Assembly: GCF_036884655.1 (NCBI RefSeq)
Contig: NC_088355.1
Coordinates: forward strand, 17,343,501 to 17,407,500
Length of the DNA: 64,000 bases
Direction of reading: 5' to 3'
Source of the DNA: Musa acuminata AAA Group
Taxonomy: Eukaryota; Streptophyta; Magnoliopsida; Zingiberales; Musaceae
Shown: positions 44,871 to 56,276 of the stretch, one piece after another
How positions within the stretch are numbered: the stretch's first letter is position 1
Layout of the letters: every line of letters starts with the position of its first letter
The notes under the pieces: generated by a model
What the model saw: only the letters and a program-made list of their open reading frames with translations
Told to the model about the DNA's origin: nothing
Database searches by the model: none
Position numbers and translations under genes: made by a program

Positions 44871-46749
44871 TAGAGTAGTTGGCTCTTTGCTTTGAGTGGA
44901 AGTAGGCAAGAGGTATAGGAAGGAGCCCTAACTTTATTTGTAGCGAGGTCGGTAAGGTAGTCCAGAGTCGAGGTACGCAGGAGAGAAACTACCACTAGAA
45001 AAGAATGAAATGGAAATGAATGGCGACAACGACAATTAAGAGAAGTCTGGAATCTAGAACCTAACTGCTTCCTCACCGGTGCTTGAACACCATCTTGAGA
45101 GTCCCTTCCGAGCTTTGTCTTCCAATCAACTGCTACAAAAGCATAGATGACATTCTTTGAAGTGGGAAGTCTATTTCAAGTGGATCGAGTTCTAGGAAAG
45201 CCAGAGAGATCAAAAGAGGCTTTGCTTTATCTGTATCGGCTGCTGTGAGAGTTGAGTTCGCCTACTGTTTAAGTTTAGTAGGAATAGAGAATGAATACAG
45301 TTTAGTAGGAATGGAGAATGAATAAAGTTTAGTTGCCCCTGCCTTAAACAACACTAAATCTGCCTTCTTGCCTTTAACCAACAACCCTTTTTATTGCCTT
45401 CTCAAGCGCATCTGTCCTGAAGTATAGTATCCTTGTGTGGGAGTTAAGTCTAGGAAAGTAGTAAATAATTGTGAGATCGATTCTTCAAGTTATGTTCTCG
45501 GGTCATAAAAAAGGGATGTAGTGTCTTTACAAGCAGCTTCTATACCAAGTGCTAAACCAAGGTAAGAAATATAATATGCTGTTTCAAGATCTGATGCGGT
45601 TAATGATATTTCTGTTCTCAAGCCAAGTGAAGGGAAAGAATCATCGGTGTCAGCAGTTCTCAAGTAAGCGCAGGTGTTCAAGGGAGGTTTGGGCAAGTTC
45701 AATTCCTTTAGTTTCTCACAGGGGAACCCTCAAGCGCTTTAGCATCCGATTCACTATCTACGATAACTTGCAACCCGACTTCTATTTGAAGTTAAGAAAC
45801 AAAAAAAAGGACTCGTTGATGAAAGGAGCCGGGCAACTACTAATGTTTCAGAGTATTCTTTGTATAGCAGTAGGCCTTGAAGAGGTAAGTATTGGAACCG
45901 CTCCCTTTCTTAGTTGTATATAATCTGGGTGGGTAGGTAGTAGTATTATAGGAGTCTCGGATCGGAGTATTCTTTGTATTAGTCGGATCAGAGTAGAAGA
46001 CCGCTGCGTATCCCTTTTTCTTATTAGTTGAATACCAGAGTGAAAGACCACTCCCTTAGTTTCGGGTCAGAAAGGATAGTTTTCGTTTCAAGGGCCAGAG
46101 AGGGATATCTAGAGTTATACAAGCCATCCAGAGTATACAAGCCAGAAATCAGAGGTCTAGTTGCAAGAGAAGAATTAGCCAGGAGTAGGCTCGTATATAC
46201 CTGTGGCTCTTTTCACTCAACTCAGTTAGTGCTTCAGAAGCCTTTTTCAGTCTTGTTCTTTGAACTCAAATAAAACTTTAAACGGGATCCTGCCGCTACA
46301 CATAATACTAAGCTTGGCCCCGCATCAATTGGACGACTACGTTTAAGTACTTGTTGGGGCAGTCGACCAATACACATTTGAATCTTACTAATACTCTATT
46401 ACAATTCCAGTTTTCTAGCGCCCCAAGATCATCAATAGCGAAAAACTATTTCCAGTTGCCAGATGAATGCCGAGTTCCAGAAGTGCTTGTGCACAGGGTA
46501 GTAAGCCATTTTGAAGCAGTATAAAGGTTAGGTCAGAGGTCAGTAGCGAGATAAGTTATTGGCTCTAAGTCAGTTCACTACACGGTTATAGCTTCGGGTG
46601 GGATAGTCTCTTTGTGCTTCTGTAGTAGTGCTTATTGAATGAGTTTAATCAGTTTGAGTTAGCGCCGGGCAAGAAGATAGTATTGAATGAGTTTAATTAG
46701 TTTTAGTTTCCCGTATAGTTCCTAGAGATCAAGGTAGGGCAGTTCCCGT
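44871..46749. other. Non-coding backbone, right of element D
   Basis: Continues 19248-22465. No gene supported; the ORFs (for example 45549-45923) lack recognisable domains. A 27-bp tandem block AGTTTAGTAGGAATAGAGAA starts at 45272 and 45299. Mitochondrial-like in style, unproven. The last five bases (CCCGT) are the TSD of the next feature. Confidence 0.4.
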
Positions 46750-47117
46750 TGTTAGTTTGGCAAGTCCCACACCGGAAAAATAAAATTTGTTGTCTCGTAT
46801 TGGAACTATAAATAAGGGTTTGAGCTTTGAAGTCAGATGCACCACAAGAAACACCACAAGTGGCATCATAAGAAAAACCTAAATGTTTATTTTGGGTTTA
46901 AATCCACACTCAGTTAAATAGTTTGGACTTACAGTTTGGGTTTTTCTTGTTTAGTATTTTCGGATGTTTTATTGCCTAGAAACATCTTCCTAAGGCATTT
47001 GTAATTGTCCCTTTTACAATAGTGATTTGCTCCTCTTTCGTCCGTGGATGTAGGTCAAAGTCAATTGACCGAACCACGTAAATTACCCTTTGATAAATTT
47101 CTTAGGGTTATCTAACA
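46750..47117. mobile_element. 368-bp solo LTR, TSD CCCGT
   Basis: Starts TGTTAG and ends CTAACA, a perfect 6-bp terminal inverted repeat, flanked by the perfect duplication CCCGT at 46745-46749 and 47118-47122. Inside are CAAGTCCCACACCGG near the start, TATAAATA at 46807-46814 and a downstream 'ctctttcgtccgtgg..gaaccacgtaaat' block. These features are common in small copia or TRIM LTRs read on the plus strand. No PBS, coding sequence or second LTR, so a solo LTR. Family not identified. Confidence 0.85.
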
Positions 47118-49208
47118 CCCGTCGCTTGGTTATATGTTACTTGGCTTAATTGAATGCACAACCTATACAAGTGCGGAACCATACTCTCAACTCAACAACC
47201 TATAGAAACGCGGAACCATTCTCTCAACTCAACAACTCAAGAAGTGCGGAAACGGACCATACTCTCAACTCAACAACTCCGCTAGGCACCTCGAAGCACT
47301 GAACAATAAGAAGTGAGCTTGTTCTCTATACTTGAAAGACGGGAAGTCAGCGGGCATTTCTTTTAGTTGGGTCGTTGTAGGGCTGTAACCCTGATTTGGA
47401 GTCGTTTAAGTCATGTTCCACTCTTCTTATCATCCCCATGAAAACTCATCAACAGGCCTAGCAAAGCAGTTTAGTCGAACGAATATATTACTGTTATCCA
47501 AATACCTAATAGATTATTGTTTACTGCTAATAGATTCTTGTTTACTGTTCCTAATGCAGTTAATCTCACTGTTTTCCTAATGCCTAATAGATTACTGTTC
47601 CTACTATTTCTTGTAGTTGCGTGTCTGTGTGTTTCTTTTGCCGCAAAACTCGTCCAAATATTGTAATGGTGATATCCCAATGTCTAAAGATGAAGGGCAG
47701 GGAGAGGTAAACTTGAAGGGAAAGGGGTCGGGTCAAAGTGAATGGATTCCTTTTTCCTATCTAAATAAAACCCTATAAAAGTTAATGCCTTCCTAAGCGG
47801 GGTCGGGTCGAGTGCTTTCCTGGAGACAACACAGCCTCTCCATACTGAAATGATGAATTACACACGAATGATGAATTACACACTAATAGTTAAAGCATCT
47901 GGATTCACTTTCACCCAAGTAAAAAGGTGAACAATGACAAAGGACGGGCTCCTACCGCTGCACATTAGTTGTAACTCGCCTAGTGTCTTGTCGTCTTGTC
48001 TACTAGTTACTTGGCTCGGGTTGGCCCGGGTTTCTACGAAGGGATTCTAATAATTACTTCTCGACAGAAAGAGAGTACAGCAGTCATCAATCCTTTTTTT
48101 TCTTCCAAATATTTCTACGTTTTTTTTTTTTTGACACAAAGGAGAATAAAATGAAAACTCCCCCCCGTCTCCACCTCTCGTCGAGTGGTGTGCTTGTTTT
48201 AGGGGGTGAATATGCTTGCTCACGGTAATTAGGTTCGACTCTTTAATGTTCTCTTTCGGTATGCCGCTCCAAATAGATTTCACTCTTTCTTTAGTTCATA
48301 AGAAGTGCCCTTGGGGTGAGCATTCTTATAAGTGTAATGATCCTTACTTCTCAGGGGAAATACAGGTTTCAAATGGCCGGATGACATGCGAGCCGTGAAG
48401 TGCAGCTGATCAATGGCTTGTGAAAGATGGAGCTATTCTTTGCCTTGCAAGAATGATTAATAGAGTCGTTACGGGGCACAGAATCGGTCTTAGTTGACCG
48501 GTCAGGCAATACACTGATATTAGTTTACGAAAGGCTTTAAGGGCAGTGGATTCCTCTTATATTTAGATGAGAGAGCCATTCTAACTATTAGATTATTGAC
48601 TGAACAAGTGATTGCTGTAGGTACGATAGAGACCTTGGGACTGACTCAAAAAAAGATGGATAGATAGCATTTATGCCAATGCTTAGCGATCAGGAAAGAA
48701 GAGCGGGGCAAATTATTGATTCTATCTACGCCTACTCCATGAAAGCACCACTCTCTGGTCTCGAAAGCGAGTGAATCAGTCCCATCCTAATTCATTGAAG
48801 ATGCCGTCACTCCCTTTGTGCTAATTGTAGAATAAGCGCGGTGATCGGGGAACATCACTCCTTCCTATGATGCTAACGTATTGGGTGGTTGTTGCAAAAA
48901 TCCATTATACCCTTCAGACCCTTTCTTCAACACCGAACCAAATTGAGTAAGAGACGCATCCATTTTATTAAGGGGCCCTAAACCGATAACGCTAACATCG
49001 GTGAGAATCCAATGCCCCAAAACGGAAAATGGGGGTGAATTGTTCCACGGTCGGAGGTAGGTTTTACTAAATGGGTTTTACTTATATAATCAGTGCACTC
49101 AAAGAGATTGATTCTTTTGTTAGAGTAAGCCCTTTTGTAAGTTACGTTAGCGAGTTAGTGAATCAAAAGCTTTAGAAACCCTTTCTCGCAGGACAAAGGC
49201 GAGAGACA
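47118..49208. other. Non-coding backbone between the solo LTR and element F
   Basis: No gene or RNA recognised. Small local repeats: 'gcggaacca..actctcaactcaacaac' three times at about 47174-47275, 'cctaatagatt' several times at 47503-47595, and 'gatgaattacacac' twice near 47850-47875. [13 protein letters not shown] in style, like 19248-22465. AGACA (49204-49208) would be the left TSD copy of F; its partner is outside the window. Confidence 0.4.
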
Positions 49209-49813
49209 TGATTGGGATATAAAGAGAAATAACCTTTGTATATGAACAAATATTAGAAGACCATAATACGCAGCGGAATAAAATGGAAACACAATCAAAC
49301 AGAACACCAAGATATACGTGGAAAACCCCTTCAATGTGAAGGGTAAAAACCACGGGGCAAACTAGAGATAATCCACTATGAGAATAATGAATATACAAAT
49401 CTCAATCTCTTACCCAAAACCCTAGCAACAACCACAAGAGAATAACTGGGATATAAGGATCACGTCACTGCCCACAATATCTAAAACCTCCCCAAGTAAT
49501 CACAGCAAGAGTCTACTGTAGATTTGATCTAACCTGAGATGAGAACAATGCTAGATGATTAAGAACAGTCTCTCTGTGTTGTCCTTGTCTTCTTCCCTTT
49601 CTTTCTCTTCCTTTTCTGCCTTGTTCTCCTTCTTCTCTTTGGAATCTCGTGGCTATCAAGATCTACCTCGTTGCTGCCTTTTTATAGCCTTTTTCTGCTT
49701 CTAAAACGCAGCCACCACACCCCTCTAATCTTAATTAGGGTTAGGTTAAGAGGGGGTGTGGGCTGTGGGCTGCCCTAGCCCACATGGGCTGAATATGGGC
49801 TATCAGCCCAACA
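49209..49813 (-). repeat. Element F 3' LTR
   Basis: Plus-strand reading TGATTGGGATATAAAG...ATCAGCCCAACA, 605 bp; it matches the partial 5' copy at 63931-64000 (TGATGGGGATATAAAG). A minus-strand TATAAAAA lies at 49686-49679. The polypurine tract AAGGGGAAGGT (minus, 49824-49814) abuts it. Confidence 0.88.
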
Positions 49814-49866
49814 ACCTTCCCCTTCAGCCCATAAGGGAGGCTGTCCCATGACTCCTCAATGTGAAG

Positions 49867-50345
49867 CTATGCCGACCAATTGTCGGCATATCTTCTGTCT
49901 TTTTTTGGTAAGGTCTTCGTCAACATGTCTACTCCGTTGTCATCTGTATGAATTTTCTGAAGCTGCAACTGCTTCTCTTCAAATACATTTCGAATCTAGT
50001 GGTATCTGACATCTATATGCTTTGATTTGGAATGAAACATTGGGTTCTTACACAAATGGATGGCACTCTGGCTATCACAATGCACCACATAATTTTTCTG
50101 TTTCAGCCCCAATTCTTGTAAGAATTCTTTCATCCATAACATTTCTTTGCATACCTCTTTAGCAGCAATATATTCTGCTTCTGTGGTGGAGAGAGCAATA
50201 CACCTTTGTAACTTGGATTGCCATGACACAGCTCCCCCTGCATAAGTACATAACCTGAAGTGGACTTCCTCGTATCTATATCTCTTGCCATATCTGCATC
50301 TGTGTAACCTTCAACATAGGTGGTCCACCTCCAAAGCTTAAACAA
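49867..50345 (-). pseudogene. Element F RNase H, two frameshifts
   Basis: RNase H motifs are spread over three frames: GYTDADMARD and RKSTSGYV (about 50310-50245), then [19 protein letters not shown] and HCDSQSAIHL (50229-49996). One shift lies near 50330 at the junction with RT, another near 50240. A TAG at about 49996 follows HIDVRYH where Trp is expected; the frame continues to a stop at 49869-49867. Non-functional as it stands. Confidence 0.8.
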
Positions 50346-51319
50346 ACCTTAGAGCTCCCTCTAAGATATCTAAAAATCCACTTCACTACTGCCCAGCGCT
50401 CTTTGCCTGGATTTGCAAGAAATCTGCTAGTAACACCCACTGCATATGCGATGTCTGGCCTCGTACATACCATTGCATACATTAAACTTCCAACTGCTGA
50501 AGCATAAGGAACCTTTTGCATTTTCTCCTTCTCCTCATCACTTGAAGGACTCTGTTCTGAGCACAACTTGAAGTGACCTGCAAGAGGAGAACCAACTGGT
50601 TTTGCATTGCTCATACTGAATCTTTTCAATACCTTCTCGATGTATTTCTTTTGTGACAACAAAATCTTCTTGTTTTTCCTATCACGAGAAATCTGCATGC
50701 CTAGTATTTGCTTTGCTGGCCCCATGTCCTTCATTGCAAAAGACTCACTCAATTCCTTCTTCAACCTGTCAATTTTAGACATATCTTTCCCAAGAATAAG
50801 CATATCATCAACATAAAGTAAGAGAATAATAAAATCCTCACCAAACCATTTGATGTACACACAATGATCTGAAGCCGTTCTTTTGTATCTATTTTCTGTC
50901 ATAAATGAATCAAACTTTCTGTACCACTGTCTTGGAGCTTGCTTTAGCCCATACAAACTCTTCTTCAACTTGCAGACAAAATTATCTTTACCTTTGACTT
51001 TGAAGCCTTCTAGTTGCTCCATATAAATTTCCTCCTCCAAATCACCATGAAGGAAAGCTGTCTTCACATCTAACTGCTCAACCTCCAAGTCCTGGCTAGC
51101 AGCAATACCAAGAGCAACACGAATAGAAGACATTTTAACAACAGGAGAAAATATCTCTTCAAAGTCAATACCTTTCTTTTGACCAAAGCTTTTCACAACC
51201 AATCTAGCTTTGTACTTTGGTTGAGAACAATATTCTTGAGTCTTCAACCTAAAAACCCACTTGTTCTTCAAGGCCTTCATTCCATTTGGTAGCAGCACCA
51301 AATAATAAGTGTGGTTCTT
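50276..51319 (-). pseudogene. Element F reverse transcriptase
   Basis: A long open segment with complete RT motifs: YKARLVVKSFGQKKGIDFEE, EQLDVKTAFLHGDLEEE, LKQAPRQWYRKF, catalytic LYVDDMLILG near 50810-50785, and VGSLMYAMVCTRPDIAYAVG. It is separated from the integrase linker only by a TAG at 51322-51320. By eye it is closely related to the RT of element C. RT would copy the element RNA; here it can be made only by reading through upstream stops. Confidence 0.83.
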
Positions 51320-51999
51320 CTAAAGAGCATCCATCTCTTCCTGAATAGCAACTAACCACTTCTCTTTCTGCTCACTCTCAACTGCTTCCTGGTAACTCTC
51401 TGGTTCACCTGCATCAGTAAGCATCACATACTCATCTGTAGAGTATCTTCTGGAAGGTTGACGTTGTCTAGAAGATCTTCTCAACCGAGGTTCTGTGAGA
51501 ACTTCCTCTCCTACTTCTTCTTGCTCAACATGTCCGGCAGGTAAATCAACATCAGGCTCTACACTATTTTTCTGCACATCTCCCCCATCACCCTGATATA
51601 CTGGAGGAATAACTGGGTCACAATCTGCTAATCCTTCTGCAAAAGTCTTGGCTGGTGCCTTCTTCTTCAAATCCTCAAAGGTTTGATCCTCAAAGAAGAC
51701 CACATCTCTGCTCCTGAACACCTTCTGCTTTTCTGGATCCCAAAGCCTGTAACTAAACTGATCATGTGAGTAACCAAGAAAAATACATTCTTTAGACTTA
51801 CCATCCAGCTTGGACCTCTCATTATCTGGAACATGTGCAAATGCACGACAACCAAACACTCTCAAATGCTTGTAGGAAACATCTTTCCCTGACCATACAT
51901 GCTCTACAACATCACCATCTAGGGTTGTACATGGTGATAAGTTGATCACATCAACTGCAGTCCTCAAAGCCTCATCCTAAAACCTTTTGGTTAGCTTGG
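51320..51999 (-). pseudogene. Element F integrase C-terminal part and linker
   Basis: After TAG at 52003-52001 and a second TAG at 51979-51977 (Trp expected) the same frame continues with ALRTAVDVINLSP, VWSGKDVSYKHLRVFGC and ECIFLGYSHDQF. This is the conserved region after the integrase catalytic core. A long acidic linker then leads to LRRSSRQRQPSRRY and ESYQEAVE, the copia lead-in to RT. The TAG at 51322-51320 ends it. Confidence 0.8.
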
Positions 52000-52000
52000 C

Positions 52001-53176
52001 CTATGAAAGCATACATATGATCTTTTCCATGATGGTGCGGTTCATCCTCTCTGCAATTGCATTATGCTGAGGTGTACCAGGAACTGTCATCTCATGTTGG
52101 ATCCCATGTGACCTGCAATAGTCATTAAACAATCCCGTATACTCACCACCATTATCTGATCTTATGCATTTCAATTTGTTTTCTATCTCCTTTTCAACCC
52201 TGGCATGAAACTCTTTGAAGACATTAATAACCTGATCTTTGGTCTTCAAAGCATAAGCCCAAACTTTTCTGAAAAAATCATCTATAAAAGTGACAAAATA
52301 AAGTACACCACTTATACCAAGAACATCAACAGATCCACCATGAGTTTTTGTCCTCAAAGGACCACATACATTATAAACACGGTCTAAGACATGCATTTTT
52401 CTAGACAAAGTAGCACTAGCAAATGAAACTCTATGTTGTTTACCAACCAAACAATCAATACAAGGGTTCAGATGTATACCTCTGAGATCTGGTAATACCT
52501 CTCTCTTGGAAAGAGCTTGCAGCTCCTTCTCGCTCATGTGTCCCAATCGCCTATGCCACAACTCCATACTGAAGTCTTTCTCTGTAGCATTAAATTGCTC
52601 ACCATAAGCTTTAGCCTGCAACCTGTACAAAGTATGACATTTCTTTCCACTAGCTATAACAAGAGAACCCTTACTGAGCTTCCATTGCCCTTTGTGAAAT
52701 CTGCTTTCATACTCTTCATCATCTAGTCTTCCAACTGAAATTAAATTCAGCCTCAAGTCAACCACATGCCTCATATCCTTAAGTACTAACTTGCAGCTAA
52801 GGTTGGTCTTTAAATGAATATCACCCATGCCAATGATGTCTGATGTGCCATAGTTGCCCATCTTGACAACACCAAAGTTTCCAGACCTGTATGTAGCAAA
52901 AAACTCTCTCCGAGGTGTAGCATGATAAGAAGCACCTGTGTCAATCACCCACTCAAGATCCTGACAGACACAAGAAAAAATATCATCAGAAGGAGACAAA
53001 ATCAAATAATCACCACCCTGCACTATAGTTGTAGTATTATCCTTTGACTTTGTAGACTCCACTTCTTTTCCCTTTTTCTTGTTCTTCTTATGTTGCTTAC
53101 ATTGGTTCTTGTAATGTCCTTTCTCACCACAGTTATAGCAAACAATATCTTTTCTTGATCTTGACTTGCTCCTACC
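52001..53176 (-). pseudogene. Element F gag C-terminus, protease and integrase core
   Basis: From the E insertion site the frame gives an intact CCHC knuckle (CYNCGEKGHYKNQC), a protease with DTGAS, the integrase zinc finger ([12 protein letters not shown]) and the core with the first acid (YNVCGP region, partly changed), RSDNGGEY and the Glu-bearing AIAERMNR. It ends in a TAG at 52003-52001 shortly after ICMLS. E has separated this part from the gag N-terminus at 63233-63883. Confidence 0.84.
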
Positions 53177-55481
53177 TGTTAGGATCGAGAGCACTAAGGG
53201 GGGGGGGGTGAATTAGTGCAGCGGAAATCTTACAGCGATTAAAAACCAAAAGCTGCGTTCGTTCAAAAACTATTATGATGCAAAAGCAAATTCTCAGTTT
53301 GTATCTAAGTGCAGTTTGCGTCTAAGCGCAGATTGCGTCTAAGCGCAGTTTTGCGTCTAAGCGCAGTTTACGTCTAAACTCAGATTTACGTCTAAATGCA
53401 GTTTTACGTCTAAACGCAGATTTACGTCTAAACACAGATTTACGTCTAAACGCAGATTTACGTCTAAACGCAGTTTTACGTCTAAACGCAGATTTACGTC
53501 TAAACTCAGATTTACGTCTTAATGCAGATTTACGTCTAAATGCAGTTTTACGTCTAGACGCAGATTTACGTCTAAACTTTGAAACTTGTTTGTATACTCG
53601 CAGAAGGCAGTATGCAGTTGAAATCAAGACGTAAACGTGAACTGAGATCTGATGATTGAGCGAGGAAAGCCGATTTACGTCTGAATGCAGTTTTACGTCT
53701 AAATGTTGAAACTCGTTCGTAAAATTGTAGAGGACAGTTTGCAGTTATCAATAGGATCAAAATGTAAGTGTAAACTGCAAAGAAGCTCGTTCGTAAAAGC
53801 ACGGAAGACAGTTCTGCAGAATCAAACGTAAACGTAAACTGTAATGTATGAAAATACGAATTTACGTCTGAATGCAGATTCGGAAGAACAGCACTTAGAA
53901 CTTGTTCGTGAAAGCGCAGAGAGCAGTAGTAATGAAGGAGGTTTGCAGTAATGATAAAGTGCTCGAAAATAAACGCAAACCAGAGATTTAGAGTGGTTCG
54001 GTCAGCCTTGACCTACTCCACTTTTGGCTTCCTCCACCGACGAGGTTGCCGACGTCAACTAGGGGCCTTCCTTCAATAGGCGAAGGCCAAACTGCCCTTT
54101 TACAATTTCTCTCCTTTTGACAGGCTCAGGAGACAACCTTTACAGACCTTTCTCTCCTCACTTTACAACTGAAAACTTGAAGAACAGAAGGAGGAGACTT
54201 AAAGGCTTTACAACACTTTTGAGCTCTTAGAATCACAGAAAAGATCAAGATTTCGGTGTAGGTCTGTATCTTTTCAGTGCTGAATGGGTGGGGTATTTAT
54301 AGGCCCCAACCCAATTCAAAATTCGAGCTCAAAACGATCAAATCGATCAAATCCCAGAATTCTGGGATCAGGCGGTTGCACCTCTTGACTGGAGAGGTGG
54401 CACCGCCTGGCAGAGCTCGAAGACTGAGCTCAGGCGATTGCTCCTCTCTGCCAGAGCTCGAAGACTGAGCTCGATGGTTGCATCACCTGGCAGAGCTCGA
54501 AGTCAGAGCTCGGTGGTTGCACCGCCTGGCAGAGCTCGAAGTCAGAGCTCGGTGGTTGCATCACCTGGCAGAGCTCGAAACTGAGCTCAGGCTGATGCAC
54601 CTCTCTGCCAGAGCTCGAAGACTGAGCTCGGTGATTGCATCACCTGGCAGAGCTCGAGACTGAGCTCAGGCTGATGGACCTCTCTGCTTGAGCTCGAAGA
54701 CTGAGCTCGGTGGTTGCATCGCCTGGCAGAGCTCGAAACTTGAGCTCTGGCGGTGCAACCTCTTGACAGAGGAGGTTGCACCGCCCAGTCTAGCTCGAAG
54801 ACTGAGCTCTGGGCGGTAGCACCTCTTGGCTGGGGCGGTTGCACCTCCCAGCCTCGCAGCCCTGACGGTTGCACCTCCTGGCTGGGGCGGTTGCACCTCC
54901 CAACCTCACAGCCCTGGCGGTTGCACCTCCTGGCTGGGGCGGTTGCACCTCCTGGTGCAATCAGGGTCCGAATGGTTCGCTCCATTCGGCCCAATTTGAA
55001 TCTTTTCAGGGGCCCAACTGCCCCAAGATTAAGCTAATGGGATCACCTCCCATTTTCATGCTTAATCATCATGCTAACTACGATTAACTCTAAGACAACT
55101 TCTGCAGCTTTGCTCCGATGCGTCAATCGCTTCTTCTGGCGAGTTTCCAGCCAACTTCCGTCGATCATCCGATAAACCCTCGGTGATCCTTCTGCGGACA
55201 TCCGGCATACTCCTGGACTTTGCGACGATCCACCTGGCGAGTTCCGACGAGCTTCGCTTGGCAAGCTTCTGGACTTCTCGGATCTGTTCTCGCTGAACCT
55301 CCGACGACCGTCCGAACTTCCGTCGAACTCTCGAACTCCCAACGTGATCATGATCTTGACTCCGGCGCAACACCTGCTGCTTGTCTTACTCTCATCGTAG
55401 TTAATCCTGCACACTTATCTCAACACATAGATTAGATAACAAATGACAATTGACTTCATCATCAAAATCCGAGATTCAACA
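53177..55481 (-). repeat. Element E 3' LTR (2,305 bp)
   Basis: Plus reading TGTTAGGATCGAG...CGAGATTCAACA. It has a 12-base G run, an 18-bp minisatellite (about 53305-53575), a minus-strand TATA (54301-54295), a perfect palindrome (54351-54368) and a hairpin/module array (54369-54955). One more ~41-bp module than in the 5' LTR explains most of the length difference. Confidence 0.94.
54369..54955. repeat. Hairpin and module array in E 3' LTR
   Basis: Modules of GGCAGAGCTCGAAGACTGAG type with GGTGGTTGCATCACC, then GGCGGTTGCACCTCC pairs. The partner array is at 62156-62705 and has one module fewer. Confidence 0.85.
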
Positions 55482-56276
55482 ATCTCCCCCTTTTTGATGA
55501 TGACAATCAATTGATAAAGGAGTTGTCCTTAACTCCCCCTATCTATATGCCATTGTTGAGATAAGTCAACCTTGAATTCAAGACCAAAGAATTCAAGTGA
55601 CGTATTGATAAGTTAGATCAGTTAAACTTATCAATGCTCTCATCATGATGCCCATCATGATGTATCTCTTCAAGAATGATGTCAAGGCATGACATACATC
55701 ATCAAGTTTGTATGATAGTGTTTGTAACTCTTCATCATGTAATAATATAAAGCTACGAAGGACTTTTTACATGATGCACACACTTGAGATTTTCTAGCAA
55801 GTTTGCATTTTCTATAGAATATCAAATCAAGATATGATGCAAACTATAGCACATGTTCACATATCTCTTGGTGATGCAAGGATGGCATAACATTGTTTAT
55901 AGCATCACTCAAGTATTTGCAACTATGACATAGACATGATTATGGCAGTTCAGCTATGACATAGTGTTTATCAATTCATATGTTTCTCCCCCTTTGTCAT
56001 CAACAAAAAGCATGACATAGTGTTTATCAAGTACATAAAGGAAGTCATGACACATATATCTCTTTATTGTTTTTGCTTGACGGAGGAAAGTCATTTTTCA
56101 AAGAGTTTTCATAAGAGTGTACAGGAACATCCCATTTTTAGCATACAAACCGAAAAATGAACTTCTTACATGCATTTGGTTAAAAATATTTGTCACATAA
56201 TTTGCAACATGTTATTTGATCAAGCGTTGTCAAGGCATGTAATAGTAATAACATCCGAAAAATAATTTTAACTAGT
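55482..56276 (-). other. Element E 3' non-coding region and polypurine tract
   Basis: The polypurine tract lies at 55482-55496 (minus AAAAAGGGGGAGAT), beside the 3' LTR. A second purine box (minus GATGACAAAGGGGGAGAAA) lies near 55984-56001. No envelope-like ORF is present between pol and the LTR. Confidence 0.75.

Noticed and set aside
45549..46273. Short ORFs (124 and 81 codons) in the right backbone
   Set aside because: No domain, no supporting start context; typical chance length in this composition.
48216..48398. Possible group II intron or tRNA remnant in the mitochondrial-like backbone (GAGCCGTGAAG near 48390)
   Set aside because: The pairing needed for a group II domain V or a tRNA cloverleaf could not be drawn.
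55482..56276. Possible envelope-like gene downstream of element E pol, as in some SIRE elements
   Set aside because: No ORF of useful length or membrane-protein character is present; only non-coding DNA and polypurine boxes.
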